NCBI RefSeq assembly: GCF_964026535.1 | Contig: NZ_OZ032153.1 | Coordinates: forward strand, 1,364,001 to 1,428,000 | Source: Candidatus Tisiphia endosymbiont of Sialis lutaria | GTDB lineage: Bacteria > Pseudomonadota > Alphaproteobacteria > Rickettsiales > Rickettsiaceae | Length of the DNA: 64,000 nt | Reading direction: 5' to 3' | In this document: piece by piece, positions 39,314 through 47,762 of the stretch | How positions within the stretch are numbered: position 1 is the first letter of the stretch | Layout: the number at the start of each line of letters is the position of its first letter | Notes under the pieces: model-generated | What the model saw: the letters and a program-made list of their open reading frames with translations, nothing else | The model's database searches: none | What the model was told of the DNA's origin: nothing | Translations under genes and position numbers: made by a program

Positions 39314-39732
39314 ATATCGTGTTTTCACCGTGTTTAAACCTTGTTAGCAATAGTTACGTTTTTAATTAAATATAACCTGCATTAAATAGTCAACTAATTT
39401 TTTATTAAAATATAGTTATTTTTTCTTAATAAAGACAATGTTCAATAATTCACTGGCATCAGATATGGTTTTGATGGTTAGTACCCCCTTAATTTCGTGT
39501 GGTATTTTAGCAATATTTTTTTTATTTCTTTCGGAGATGATTAGTGTGGTAATATTTTCTCTATAGCTAAATTATTGATATATCAAAGTTTTACAACTAA
39601 TCAGCAACCCAATAGTCATTTACAATGAATTCAATTTAAATTAACATATAATTTTTTGATACTCGATAATCAAGTTTTTTTGCAGATTTGAATAAAATAT
39701 AGGATCATGGTTTTCATCCCTGCTTAACTTAG

Positions 39733-39784
39733 TGTCATACCTGCTTTGGTGCGTGGTCTAGATTCCCGCCTACGCGGGAATGAC
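39733..39784. repeat. Family C palindromic repeat
   Basis: TGTCATACCTGCTTTGGTGCG to CCTACGCGGGAATGACA. The gap from 39329 to 39732 on its left holds no gene that I can support. Confidence 0.75.
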
Positions 39785-39808
39785 AAATTTTGCGTTTAAA
39801 GATAGCTC

Positions 39809-39982
39809 TGTAAAAAACTTGATTATCGAGTTAAAGGCGATTTAATTGCCACTGCTTGGCAACTAGATTGGACTGTCGGCATCCATAAAAATTTTGTTCA
39901 TTTAGACCGACGTATTTATTATAATCAATTAAAACAGATAATATTTTTATATTATAAGTTAGAACAACAGAAACAATTATAA
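39809..39982 (+). pseudogene. C-terminal remnant of an unidentified gene
   Basis: A 57-codon open stretch (CKKLDYRVKGDLIATAWQLD, then WTVGIHKNFVHLDRRIYYNQ, ending LEQQKQL) with protein-like composition and no start codon, directly upstream of the third SpoT-like gene. Its last codons and stop recur at 32563, so the duplication that made copy 1 began inside this remnant. Family not recognised. Confidence 0.4.
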
Positions 39983-40138
39983 TTGGAAATATATAAGACT
40001 TGATTGATTTATATAGGGTTGTAACTTAAATGTAACAAAATACTTATTATTTTAAGAAGCAAATAATAAATTATTTGCTAGTATTTTAATTTTTAGTTTA
40101 GTATACTTTATAATTAAAATAATATGGTGGATATTAAA

Positions 40139-40801
40139 ATGGAAGATATTAATGATTGGGAAGAAAAATATGAAAATTGTAAATATGCTGATAGGTTACT
40201 AAGTAAATTATCTGAGCTAAATCAGCAAGTAACTATACCTGTAAATATTAATGAGATTACAAAAGGTATCTATTACGCCAAAAAGTATCATGGTAGCCAA
40301 ATGCGACAATCCGGCGATCCATATTACTCCCATCCGATAGAGGTAGCGTATATGGTTGCCGAATATACCGCACTAAATATGCCAAAATATTACAGAACTG
40401 ATATGATCATTACCAGTTTACTACATGATACTATTGAAGATACAGCTTTTACCGAAGAGATGATTGGTAGAGTTTTTGGTGAGCAAGTTGCTAGTCAAGT
40501 GGTAGATTTGACTCGGGTGAAATCTTATGGAAAAATCAGTGCGGCAGAGACAATGAGTATATTATATTCTCAAAATAAGAAAGATATTTTAGTAATAAAA
40601 CTATTTGATCGAATTCATAATATGCAAACTATTGGTGCAAAATCTCCTGATAAGATTAAGAAGATAGTTGGTGAAACAGCACAGAGTTTTCTAGCGGTAT
40701 GCACTTATTTTGGCTATATAAATTTGGAGAATTATTTGTATAAATTATGCCATAACTCTGTATCTAGAGAACATAATACCAACGAACTAGAAGTTTTGTA
40801 A
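40139..40801 (+). CDS. Single-domain SpoT-like HD hydrolase, copy 3
   Basis: 220 aa from the ATG at 40139 (GGTGG 8 nt upstream; in-frame ATG at 40124). Probably the least altered copy: HD motifs as in copies 1 and 2, then KSYGKISAAETMSILY, VIKLFDRIHNMQTIGAKSPDKIKKI and a native-looking C-terminal helix bundle (SFLAVCTYFGYINLENYLYKLC). It ends 19 bp before the convergent transporter. No synthetase domain; likely a (p)ppGpp or related alarmone hydrolase. Confidence 0.8.
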   Translation: MEDINDWEEKYENCKYADRLLSKLSELNQQVTIPVNINEITKGIYYAKKYHGSQMRQSGDPYYSHPIEVAYMVAEYTALNMPKYYRTDMIITSLLHDTIEDTAFTEEMIGRVFGEQVASQVVDLTRVKSYGKISAAETMSILYSQNKKDILVIKLFDRIHNMQTIGAKSPDKIKKIVGETAQSFLAVCTYFGYINLENYLYKLCHNSVSREHNTNELEVL

Positions 40802-40820
40802 TTGCAAATTTAAACATATA

Positions 40821-42149
40821 CTAAGCATCGCGTAACTTCTCCAACATTGCAAAATGACGCAGACCAAATCCATATGCCACAAGGAAAGGCACAAATAATA
40901 TTACTATGCCCCAATTACCAAAATGCTCTATTAAATAAACTAACCCAAAAGAAGTAACAATAAACATTATAGCCCGTACTACAGCAAATGAGATACTGAC
41001 ACATCTAAAACGTTTAAATACAGGAAACTGCTTATAAAATATTGGAGTTGCTGGAAATACTCTTGGTCCAAATATCACTATAAAGAACTGCAATAATAAT
41101 AAATAAAAAGGAGATGGGATATTAGTTAATAAATATGGTAAGAATATAATAGTACTAGAAAAAATCACTAATCGTGTCTTTGAAATTTTTAGTGGAGATA
41201 TCTTATAACTTAAATAATTATATGCAATACCAATAAGTAAATATGCTGTTGCAATAATCAAGTTATGAGCAATAATTTGCTGAGAATTATAATTTAGGGT
41301 AGTTCTAAGTATAGCACTACAATGCACATATAGCAAATAAAAACAAATTGATCCAGTAGACTCAATTGATAAATAAGCTAATATAGTTTTTATATTAACT
41401 TTTTCATTTAACATTTCTTGATTAGTAATATCTTTTTTTTCTAGACCAAAAGTTTTAAGTTTATTTAGCAGCCTTCTGGTTGCATCAGCAAATTCTGGAG
41501 TTTCTCTAAGACGCGTCCTTGCCATAGCTCCCACTATGGCAATCACTGCACCAAATAAAAAAGCATATCGCCAGCTAAAGCTATATGCAGTAACAAGCGT
41601 TGCAACACCTAAAGCAAATACTGCTCCTAGATCAGCAAATATTGAAATACAACCAACAACAGGATATTGCAGTGGTGGTTTGGTCATTTCCGTTAAATAT
41701 AATTCAGCCCCTACTACTTCTCCTAAGGATGACATACCTTGGACTATCCGACAAATAGTGATTAATACCGAAGCGGTAATCCCAATTTGGGCATAAGTCG
41801 GCAAAATAAACATCATCAAACAAGAACATGCCATCATGAAAGTTGTAACAACTAGTGTAGTTTTACGACCTACTTTATCGCCTATCCAACCAAATAGCAA
41901 AGCCCCAATTGGTCGAAAAACAAAAGTAGCACAGAAGGAGAAAGCTGACAAAAGAGTAGTAGTGTGCGGATCGCTCTGTGGAAAAAACAATTCATTCAAC
42001 AATACTGCCATATGAACATATAGCATTAAGTCAAAATATTCAAGCAATGTTCCTATTGACAGCAACCCAACAGCTTCTTTTTGTTCTCTGGTAAGGCTAT
42101 TCTGGCGATCAGGGATAATCCTGGTATTTTCTTGAACAATTTCACTCAT
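40821..42149 (-). CDS. ProP-like MFS metabolite/H+ symporter, copy 3, intact
   Basis: 442 aa from the ATG at 42149 (MSEIVQENTRIIPDRQNSL). Twelve helices; motif A FGWIGDKVGRKTTLVVTTFMMA; CRIVQGMSSLGEVVGAELYLTE; RETPEFADATRRLLNKLK in the central loop; C-terminal half complete. Rickettsial ProP-like transporters are thought to import osmolytes or host metabolites; the substrate is unknown here. It is the only complete one of three copies. Confidence 0.85.
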   Translation of the reverse strand: MSEIVQENTRIIPDRQNSLTREQKEAVGLLSIGTLLEYFDLMLYVHMAVLLNELFFPQSDPHTTTLLSAFSFCATFVFRPIGALLFGWIGDKVGRKTTLVVTTFMMACSCLMMFILPTYAQIGITASVLITICRIVQGMSSLGEVVGAELYLTEMTKPPLQYPVVGCISIFADLGAVFALGVATLVTAYSFSWRYAFLFGAVIAIVGAMARTRLRETPEFADATRRLLNKLKTFGLEKKDITNQEMLNEKVNIKTILAYLSIESTGSICFYLLYVHCSAILRTTLNYNSQQIIAHNLIIATAYLLIGIAYNYLSYKISPLKISKTRLVIFSSTIIFLPYLLTNIPSPFYLLLLQFFIVIFGPRVFPATPIFYKQFPVFKRFRCVSISFAVVRAIMFIVTSFGLVYLIEHFGNWGIVILFVPFLVAYGFGLRHFAMLEKLRDA

Positions 42150-42230
42150 AATTAACTCAAATAATTGTTTTTTCGGAATAAGTAGCCGAGTTTCTAAAAG
42201 CAATAGGTAAATCACCACACTCTTTTGCCA

Positions 42231-42251
42231 ATTTCTCATCAATTGACTATA
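42231..42251. repeat. Right-half family A element
   Basis: ATTTCTCATCAATTGACTATA, the right tip of the family A palindrome without its left arm, about 80 bp upstream of the transporter start. Confidence 0.6.
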
Positions 42252-42299
42252 GCTCAGAATTTTCTGGAAGTAATTTTACTACCACGTGATTTCGCTAAT

Positions 42300-42578
42300 T
42301 TAATTATTTTCTTTCTTTGCATCTTGGTTACTATTGACGATAGTTGATTGTTGTTGTCTCGTCAATTTATTCTTTTCTTCTATGTAATTAAGAAAAAAAT
42401 GAGTAAATATTAAAAACCCAATTATCATCGGAATAAAAACAAATATAATAGCATTGCGTTTTCTAATAGATTCTTCACGATCTAAACGATCCTCTTGCTC
42501 CTCGTATGTTTCCCCTAATTCATTACGCCATGTATCTTCTTGATCTGAATTATCTTGATCTGAGTTGTTTTCTAGCAT
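42300..42578 (-). CDS. Small single-pass membrane protein
   Basis: 92 aa: an acidic, Asn/Asp/Gln-rich N-terminus (about 45 residues), one membrane helix near 45-63 (AIIFVFIPMIIGFLIFTHFFL) and a basic Gln/Asn-rich tail. No family recognised. Monocistronic between the transporter and recG; the 170 bp on the recG side is AT-rich with nothing evident. Confidence 0.55.
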   Translation of the reverse strand: MLENNSDQDNSDQEDTWRNELGETYEEQEDRLDREESIRKRNAIIFVFIPMIIGFLIFTHFFLNYIEEKNKLTRQQQSTIVNSNQDAKKENN

Positions 42579-42748
42579 TTTATACCTTTTATTAAATATT
42601 ATTTACAATAACTTAGAGATTAAACTATAAAAAATTATACACAAGTATAAATTAAATAAAATTAATATTTAATCTTTATTTATATTAATTTAAATTGAAT
42701 TTATTGTAAATATTATTGAATTTTTAGTTAGTTATCTTCGGCAATTTC

Positions 42749-44962
42749 CTAGTTTAATTCATTAAATTCTACTTTAGCAAATAATTTTGTTTGAAGTGTC
42801 AATAATTCTGAATGATTATTTGAACTTTCTTCTGCCAATTTATTAGCTTTAGTTAAAAGGTCTAAGTCTCTAGCTAGATCAGCAAAAAAGAATCTTATCT
42901 CACCACTTTGCTTTGTTCCTAATATTTCTCCGCTACCTCTTAACAGTAAATCCTGCTCAGCTATATAAAAGCCATCATTACTATTTCTCATCACTTCAAA
43001 TCTAGATTTTGCAAGTATAGTTAATTTTTGAGGATCATATAGAAGAATACAATGAGATTGTAACATTCCACGTCCAACTCTACCTCTTATCTGATGTAAT
43101 TGAGCTAAACCAAACTGCTCGGCATTCTCTATGACGATTAAGGTGGCATCTGGGACATCAATACCCACTTCAATTACAGTTGTTGCAATAAGAATTTTAA
43201 TATTACCATTCTTAAATTGTTGCATAATCGCATCTTTTTGTTCATTTTTCATTTTGCCGTGTATAGTAGTTGTAATGTTAGGGTAGGCGGTTTCAATGGT
43301 AATGAATCTGGTATTAACGTCAGTCAGCCCAGTAGACCTCTTGCCTAACTCTACTTCTGCTGGTAATTTGGACAATGATGCGGTACTCGAATCCTCACGT
43401 ACATTAGAGTACGCTGCGGTTCTGCGTTCCGCGTCTCCTTCAAATTCCTCAGCATAAGCGAGTTTTGCAAGAGGTCTAGTGTTTTTTTCCTGGGTTACTA
43501 ACTCTTCATCAGTTTGATCGATAAGGGGGCATATCCAGTAAATTTTTTCTCCAGATGTTAGTTTTTTATCCAAAACGGAAATTACATTATTTAGTTTTGT
43601 TTTGGGTAAGATGCTAGTAATAATTGGTAGTCGATTTTTTGGCTTACTGGTTAATTTAGAAATATCCATATCTCCAAACATAGTCAAAGTAAGGCTTCTA
43701 GGAATAGGGGTGGCTGTCATTACTAAAACATCGGGATATGAAGCTTTATTAATTAAATCAAGCCGTTGTTGTACACCAAATTTATGTTGCTCATCAATGA
43801 CAATATAACCTAGATTTTTAAAAATTACTTTTTCTTGAAATAATGCATGAGTGCCAATTAATATATCAATATCTCCGTTTTCTAGCTCTGATAATAGCTT
43901 ATTGCGTTCTTTGCTAGATATTTTTCCAGTAAGTAAACCAATCTTTATTCCGCTTTCACTTAAGGCTTTAACAAAGAATTGGTGATGTTGATTTGCTAAT
44001 AAATCAGTAGGAGCCATTAGTGCAGCTTGAAATTTATGATATACTACATTGACTATTGTTAATAAAGCTACCAGGGTCTTGCCAGACCCTACATCACCTT
44101 GCAGTAAACGCATCATTTCTGTAGGAGATAATTGATCTTTTTCAATTTCTTCAATGACTTTTTTTTGGTCATATGTTAGTTCAAATCCTAATATTTTAAG
44201 TATTGATTGTTGTAGCTGAACGGATTTAGTAAATGAATTACCTTGTTTTAATTTTGTTTGTTGACGGAGATGTTGTAATGATAGCTGGTTAGCAAATAGT
44301 TCTCTTGCTGCTAATCGTCTTAAGGATTGAGTTTGTAATTTAGTATCATGAACTTGGTATAAATGCATGATTTTTAAATCATTTAATAAAGATTCAATAT
44401 AATCCTTTATTTCTTGAAAATTTTTAGGGATACTGTTACACTCTTTTTCAAGCAAATCAATAGCCTTTATTATATAGGAATAAAGTTGCTTATTAATTAT
44501 TCCATAAGTTAAAGGATAAATTGATTGTATAGAGTTGGTAAGTTTTTTATCAAAAATAAATATTGGGTGAGATATTTGAGCTAAGCTAGAGAATATTTGT
44601 ACCTTGCCTTCAATTATTTGCTTACTACCTATCGTAAGTTTATTTAGCAAAAAATAAGGTGGTCTATTAAAAAATATCAGTAGAATAGAACCAGTCTCAT
44701 TAGATACTAAGATTTTTAAAGGCTGCTTTCTGCTTTTAGGAACAAGAATTTCTTCAATTGTTACTTCCGCTTGAATTAACTGTCCATTTTTCAGTAAAGA
44801 TAAATTGGGCGAAATTGTTTTAACTTGATAAGAAGTAGGGCGGTAAAATAGCAAATCTCTTAAATTGATGATCCCCAATCTTTTAAGTCCATCAATTATA
44901 TTATCACTAACGTTAATATGTGATTTAATTGGTAGGAAAAAAAACTTACTGATAGTTAACAT
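42749..44962 (-). CDS. recG: ATP-dependent DNA helicase RecG with RPE insert
   Basis: Remodels stalled forks and Holliday junctions. 737 aa, about 50 more than expected. N-terminal wedge/OB domain; helicase motif I GDVGSGKT, motif II VIDEQHKFGVQQR, motif III VMTATPIPRSLT, motif V TTVIEVGIDVPDA, motif VI QIRGRVGRG. Between VTQEKNT and the ITIEIAYPN-type strand, residues about 495-544 come from a palindromic element read in frame, between the two helicase lobes' conserved strands. Frame intact, so a functional protein is likely. Confidence 0.94.
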   Translation of the reverse strand: MLTISKFFFLPIKSHINVSDNIIDGLKRLGIINLRDLLFYRPTSYQVKTISPNLSLLKNGQLIQAEVTIEEILVPKSRKQPLKILVSNETGSILLIFFNRPPYFLLNKLTIGSKQIIEGKVQIFSSLAQISHPIFIFDKKLTNSIQSIYPLTYGIINKQLYSYIIKAIDLLEKECNSIPKNFQEIKDYIESLLNDLKIMHLYQVHDTKLQTQSLRRLAARELFANQLSLQHLRQQTKLKQGNSFTKSVQLQQSILKILGFELTYDQKKVIEEIEKDQLSPTEMMRLLQGDVGSGKTLVALLTIVNVVYHKFQAALMAPTDLLANQHHQFFVKALSESGIKIGLLTGKISSKERNKLLSELENGDIDILIGTHALFQEKVIFKNLGYIVIDEQHKFGVQQRLDLINKASYPDVLVMTATPIPRSLTLTMFGDMDISKLTSKPKNRLPIITSILPKTKLNNVISVLDKKLTSGEKIYWICPLIDQTDEELVTQEKNTRPLAKLAYAEEFEGDAERRTAAYSNVREDSSTASLSKLPAEVELGKRSTGLTDVNTRFITIETAYPNITTTIHGKMKNEQKDAIMQQFKNGNIKILIATTVIEVGIDVPDATLIVIENAEQFGLAQLHQIRGRVGRGMLQSHCILLYDPQKLTILAKSRFEVMRNSNDGFYIAEQDLLLRGSGEILGTKQSGEIRFFFADLARDLDLLTKANKLAEESSNNHSELLTLQTKLFAKVEFNELN
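43331..43480 (-). repeat. Peptide-coding Rickettsia palindromic element within recG
   Basis: 150 bp, exactly 50 codons, with inverted ends AGTAGACCTCTTGC (43331) and GCAAGAGGTCTAGT (to 43480). On the coding strand it reads RPLAKLAYAEEFEGDAERRT, then AAYSNVREDSSTASLSKLPA, then EVELGKRSTGLT. This is the peptide style of RPEs known from many Rickettsia proteins. It is unrelated in sequence to the family A element. Confidence 0.88.
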
Positions 44963-44993
44963 GTTTTATTACTATATAGTTTTGTCTTTTTAA

Positions 44994-45047
44994 TGTCATA
45001 CCTGGGAAAGCAGGTATCCAGATTCCCGCTTCGGTGCGGAATCTTAG
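44994..45047. repeat. Family C palindromic repeat abutting the exonuclease stop
   Basis: TGTCATACCTGGGAAAGC to TTCGGTGCGGAATCTTAG. Its right edge overlaps the stop codon of the RNase D-like gene on the minus strand. Confidence 0.7.
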
Positions 45048-45655
45048 TGCATAAAAATATCGATATCGTTCCAGCCTATCAGATCCAAATTAGCTCTAAT
45101 AGGTAAGAATTTAAAAATTTGTTTTGCAAGGTCTAGCCTATTTTCGGCTAATAATCTATCTTGTAAGATAGAACGTAGCTGATGTAAATAAAGGACATCT
45201 TTGGCAGCATATTCTTTTTGTTCTTCCGTAAGCTCATTTCTTCCCCAATAGGAAGATTGTTGTTGTTTAGAAATTTGCACTGAAAGCAATTCGCGACATA
45301 AATCTTTTAAGCCATGGGAATCAGTGTAGGTTCTAACCAATTTAGAAGATATTTTGGTACAGAAGATATTCTCTAAATCAATTTCAAGATATTTCTTTAT
45401 TGCGGCTAAATCAAATCGAGCATAGTGAAATATTTTACACCGATTTTTATCAAGTAATAATTTTTTTAAATTAGGTGCTGCATAGTTCTTGTCAATAAAG
45501 TTTACTAGATAAGCATCACCATCACCATTACTCATTTGCAAAAGACATAATCTATCCCTATGCACTTTTAATCCCATCGTTTCTGTATCGATTGCTAAGT
45601 CTCCATCAATATTAAAATTTTCTGGAATATCATTGTAAAAAACTATAGTGCTAAT
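45044..45655 (-). CDS. rnd: RNase D-like 3'-5' exonuclease, AUU start
   Basis: DEDD exonuclease for RNA or DNA ends; single catalytic domain without HRDC. The catalytic Exo I motif IDTETMGL lies upstream of the first ATG (45577), so the frame must start earlier. The frame is open to an ATT at 45655, 5 nt behind a perfect AGGAGG, giving 203 aa (ISTIVFYNDIPENF...). Exo II is HYARFDLAAIKKYL; Exo III is YAAKDVLYLHQL. The AGGAGG overlaps the end of ftsB. No ATG, GTG or TTG fits, so initiation at AUU is inferred. Confidence 0.8.
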   Translation of the reverse strand: MSTIVFYNDIPENFNIDGDLAIDTETMGLKVHRDRLCLLQMSNGDGDAYLVNFIDKNYAAPNLKKLLLDKNRCKIFHYARFDLAAIKKYLEIDLENIFCTKISSKLVRTYTDSHGLKDLCRELLSVQISKQQQSSYWGRNELTEEQKEYAAKDVLYLHQLRSILQDRLLAENRLDLAKQIFKFLPIRANLDLIGWNDIDIFMH

Positions 45656-45664
45656 AATAACCTC

Positions 45665-46006
45665 CTAATCTTTTATATTGCTTACCACATATTTTACGGT
45701 AAATACCTGTTCTGTTGGAGACGCCACTCCTAAAACTCTTCTAGCTTCTTGGTCAAGCATATCCTTGTCTAGAGATTCTGGTCTAAGTAGTTTTACTTTA
45801 TGTTCAAGTTCAACACGTTCTGCCCTTAAAGTTTCTAGCTCACTATAGGCTTTTTCCAGTTGTTGATTTAATGTAAAATAAGCAATAATTCCCCTATTAC
45901 CATAAATAGAATGGAAAATAAAATAAGCTAATAGTAAAGAAAGCAAAACATTAAATATTATAATTTTGGATCTTTTAACTAAATCAATAAGATATTGATA
46001 ATTCAT
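45665..46006 (-). CDS. ftsB: Cell-division protein FtsB/DivIC family
   Basis: 113 aa: one N-terminal membrane helix (IIIFNVLLSLLLAYFIFHSI), then a leucine-rich coiled coil (LNQQLEKAYSELETLRAERVELEHKVKLL), then the conserved RPESLDKDMLDQEARRVLG box. An inner-membrane divisome linker with FtsL and FtsQ. It overlaps the 3' end of cdsA by 23 bp; its own stop overlaps the ribosome site of the exonuclease. Confidence 0.85.
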   Translation of the reverse strand: MNYQYLIDLVKRSKIIIFNVLLSLLLAYFIFHSIYGNRGIIAYFTLNQQLEKAYSELETLRAERVELEHKVKLLRPESLDKDMLDQEARRVLGVASPTEQVFTVKYVVSNIKD

Positions 46007-46709
46007 AATATTTTAATAATAAAAATAATATTGGGGCGGTGAGAATTATGCTGTCGAATCGGTCTAAAACGCCTCCATGACCTGGTATTATAGTGCCACT
46101 ATCTTTAATAGCAAATTTGCGTTTGAAATATGAAATAAATAAATCGCTCATTTGTGCTATTAGTGCTAAACAAAAAGCTGCTATAATTAAGTGCCGTTTG
46201 TTTAACAAATAGTAAGTTGGCAAATCAAACCCTGGCAGCAAACTCAATAAAAATGCCGCAACCCCGCTAGCTAATACTCCTGTGATTAATCCACTCCAAG
46301 TTTTGTTAGGACTAATCTTGGGAGCAAGTTTAATACCGCCTATATTTTTCCCGCCAATCATAGCAAATATATCAACTGACCATATTATAGTAAAATAGAG
46401 TAATAATAGCCACCGATTTTTATCTTCAGTAGCAATTATTACTAAAGATATAATAGGAATGGGAATAATAATCAACCCAAATAATCCATAAAGAAAGGAC
46501 GATTTGGTTATTGATGGTTTGGTCATCTGATACCATTCATATAACATACCTACGGCAATTAATAACATCAATATATAAAATAACGACTTGATAGATATTA
46601 TCGATATAATAAATACCGGTCCTATTACTAAGGCTGATAATACTCTCATGAATATATTAGACTTTTTCTTACCTGCCACCAAAAGTCCTCTTCCTTTTTG
46701 AGTAATCAT
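45984..46709 (-). CDS. cdsA: Phosphatidate cytidylyltransferase
   Basis: 241 aa membrane enzyme making CDP-diacylglycerol. Multiple helices; the family signature is seen as SDLFISYFKRKFAIKDSGTIIPGHGG, then VLDRFDS, with the catalytic Asp residues. The start MITQKGRGLL is chosen although it overlaps uppS by 41 bp; an ATG at 46649 would remove only a polar tail. Operon uppS-cdsA-ftsB-rnd. Confidence 0.93.
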   Translation of the reverse strand: MITQKGRGLLVAGKKKSNIFMRVLSALVIGPVFIISIISIKSLFYILMLLIAVGMLYEWYQMTKPSITKSSFLYGLFGLIIIPIPIISLVIIATEDKNRWLLLLYFTIIWSVDIFAMIGGKNIGGIKLAPKISPNKTWSGLITGVLASGVAAFLLSLLPGFDLPTYYLLNKRHLIIAAFCLALIAQMSDLFISYFKRKFAIKDSGTIIPGHGGVLDRFDSIILTAPILFLLLKYYELSISY

Positions 46710-47358
46710 CTAACGCTTCTAATAAATCTTGTTTGTCAAAGTCAGGCCAGTATTTAGGTGAAAAATATAGTTCAGCATATGCGATTTGCCATAATAATAA
46801 ATTGCTGATTCTATATACCCCACCAGTGCGAATTAATAAATCTACATCTGGCATTTCTGGATCATACAGATAATTAATAAACTCATGTTCACCAATATTT
46901 GTTTTACCAGAATCGATAATTTTCTGACAGGCATCAACAATTTCTGCTCGCCCGCCATAGCTAAAAGCAAGACAAAGAGTTATTTTATTATTATGTTTTG
47001 TTAATTCCATAGCATCATGAATTTGTTTTTGTAACACAGAATCCAACAAATCCAATTTACCGATAATTTTTATTTTAACCCCATTCTTGTGCAGTGCCTC
47101 AGTCTCATTTTTTAGATAATAACGTAATAATTTCAATAAAAATGTGACCTCAGTCTTTGATCTACGCCAATTCTCTAATGAAAAAGTATAAAGTGTAACG
47201 TAAGGTATATTAAGTTCTATAAAATTTGCTAATAATTTTTTTACTTTATCAGCACCTACTCTATGTCCTTCAAATTTAGGTAGGTCTTTCCCTAATGTCC
47301 ACCTAGCATTACCATCCATGATGATAGCTAAATGATTTACTTTGTTGATTGTACTCAT
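46669..47358 (-). CDS. uppS: Undecaprenyl diphosphate synthase
   Basis: 229 aa cis-prenyltransferase supplying the lipid carrier for peptidoglycan and O-antigen. Motifs: HLAIIMDGNARW with the catalytic Asp, GHRVGADKV, TLYTFSLENWRRS, CLAFSYGGRAEI, and DLLIRTGGVYRISNLLLWQIAYAEL (in two pieces). All conserved. First gene of its minus-strand operon. Confidence 0.95.
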   Translation of the reverse strand: MSTINKVNHLAIIMDGNARWTLGKDLPKFEGHRVGADKVKKLLANFIELNIPYVTLYTFSLENWRRSKTEVTFLLKLLRYYLKNETEALHKNGVKIKIIGKLDLLDSVLQKQIHDAMELTKHNNKITLCLAFSYGGRAEIVDACQKIIDSGKTNIGEHEFINYLYDPEMPDVDLLIRTGGVYRISNLLLWQIAYAELYFSPKYWPDFDKQDLLEALDDYSKRKRTFGGR

Positions 47359-47437
47359 ATTTACTTTTGTATTATATAGCTAATCTTGGTAAGTTTTTAA
47401 ATGTTATCCCTATTTTGGTGCAGGAATCTCTATATCT

Positions 47438-47762
47438 CGCAATTGTCGAAAGTTAGAAGAAGATGTGGGTTTTAGATATCTTTTCTGTCATTGCGAGACC
47501 ACGCAAGTAGGTCGTGGCAATCCATCTTTGGTTACTTTTATGGATTGCTTCGTCGACCTGCGGTCTTCCTCGCAATGACGTTACCCCATATACGACTTTT
47601 AAACTACCAGGTCTAAAACCGCTGCTTCTTCTAACTTTCAATAGTTATGCTCTAGACCCCTACCTTTGCAGGGGTGACAGCTGCCCTTGTTTCATTCCCG
47701 CTTCGGTGCGGAATCTATAGATATCGCACCGAAACAGGGACGACACTATAGTCAATTGATGG
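47438..47762. repeat. Nested palindromes: family B with both outer arms, family C, half family A
   Basis: A B element (47486-47580) is flanked by inverted outer arms: TCGAAAGTTAGAAGAAG...GGTTTTAGATATC on the left, CTAAAACCGC...CTTCTTCTAACTTTCAATAG on the right. A double C element follows (47651-47743), then a half A element (TATAGTCAATTGATGG, 47747-47762) that ends at the envZ stop. The whole gap between uppS and envZ is repeat DNA. Confidence 0.78.

Noticed and set aside
47453-47720. Short frames on both strands between uppS and envZ
   Set aside because: Pure translation of nested B and C palindromes.
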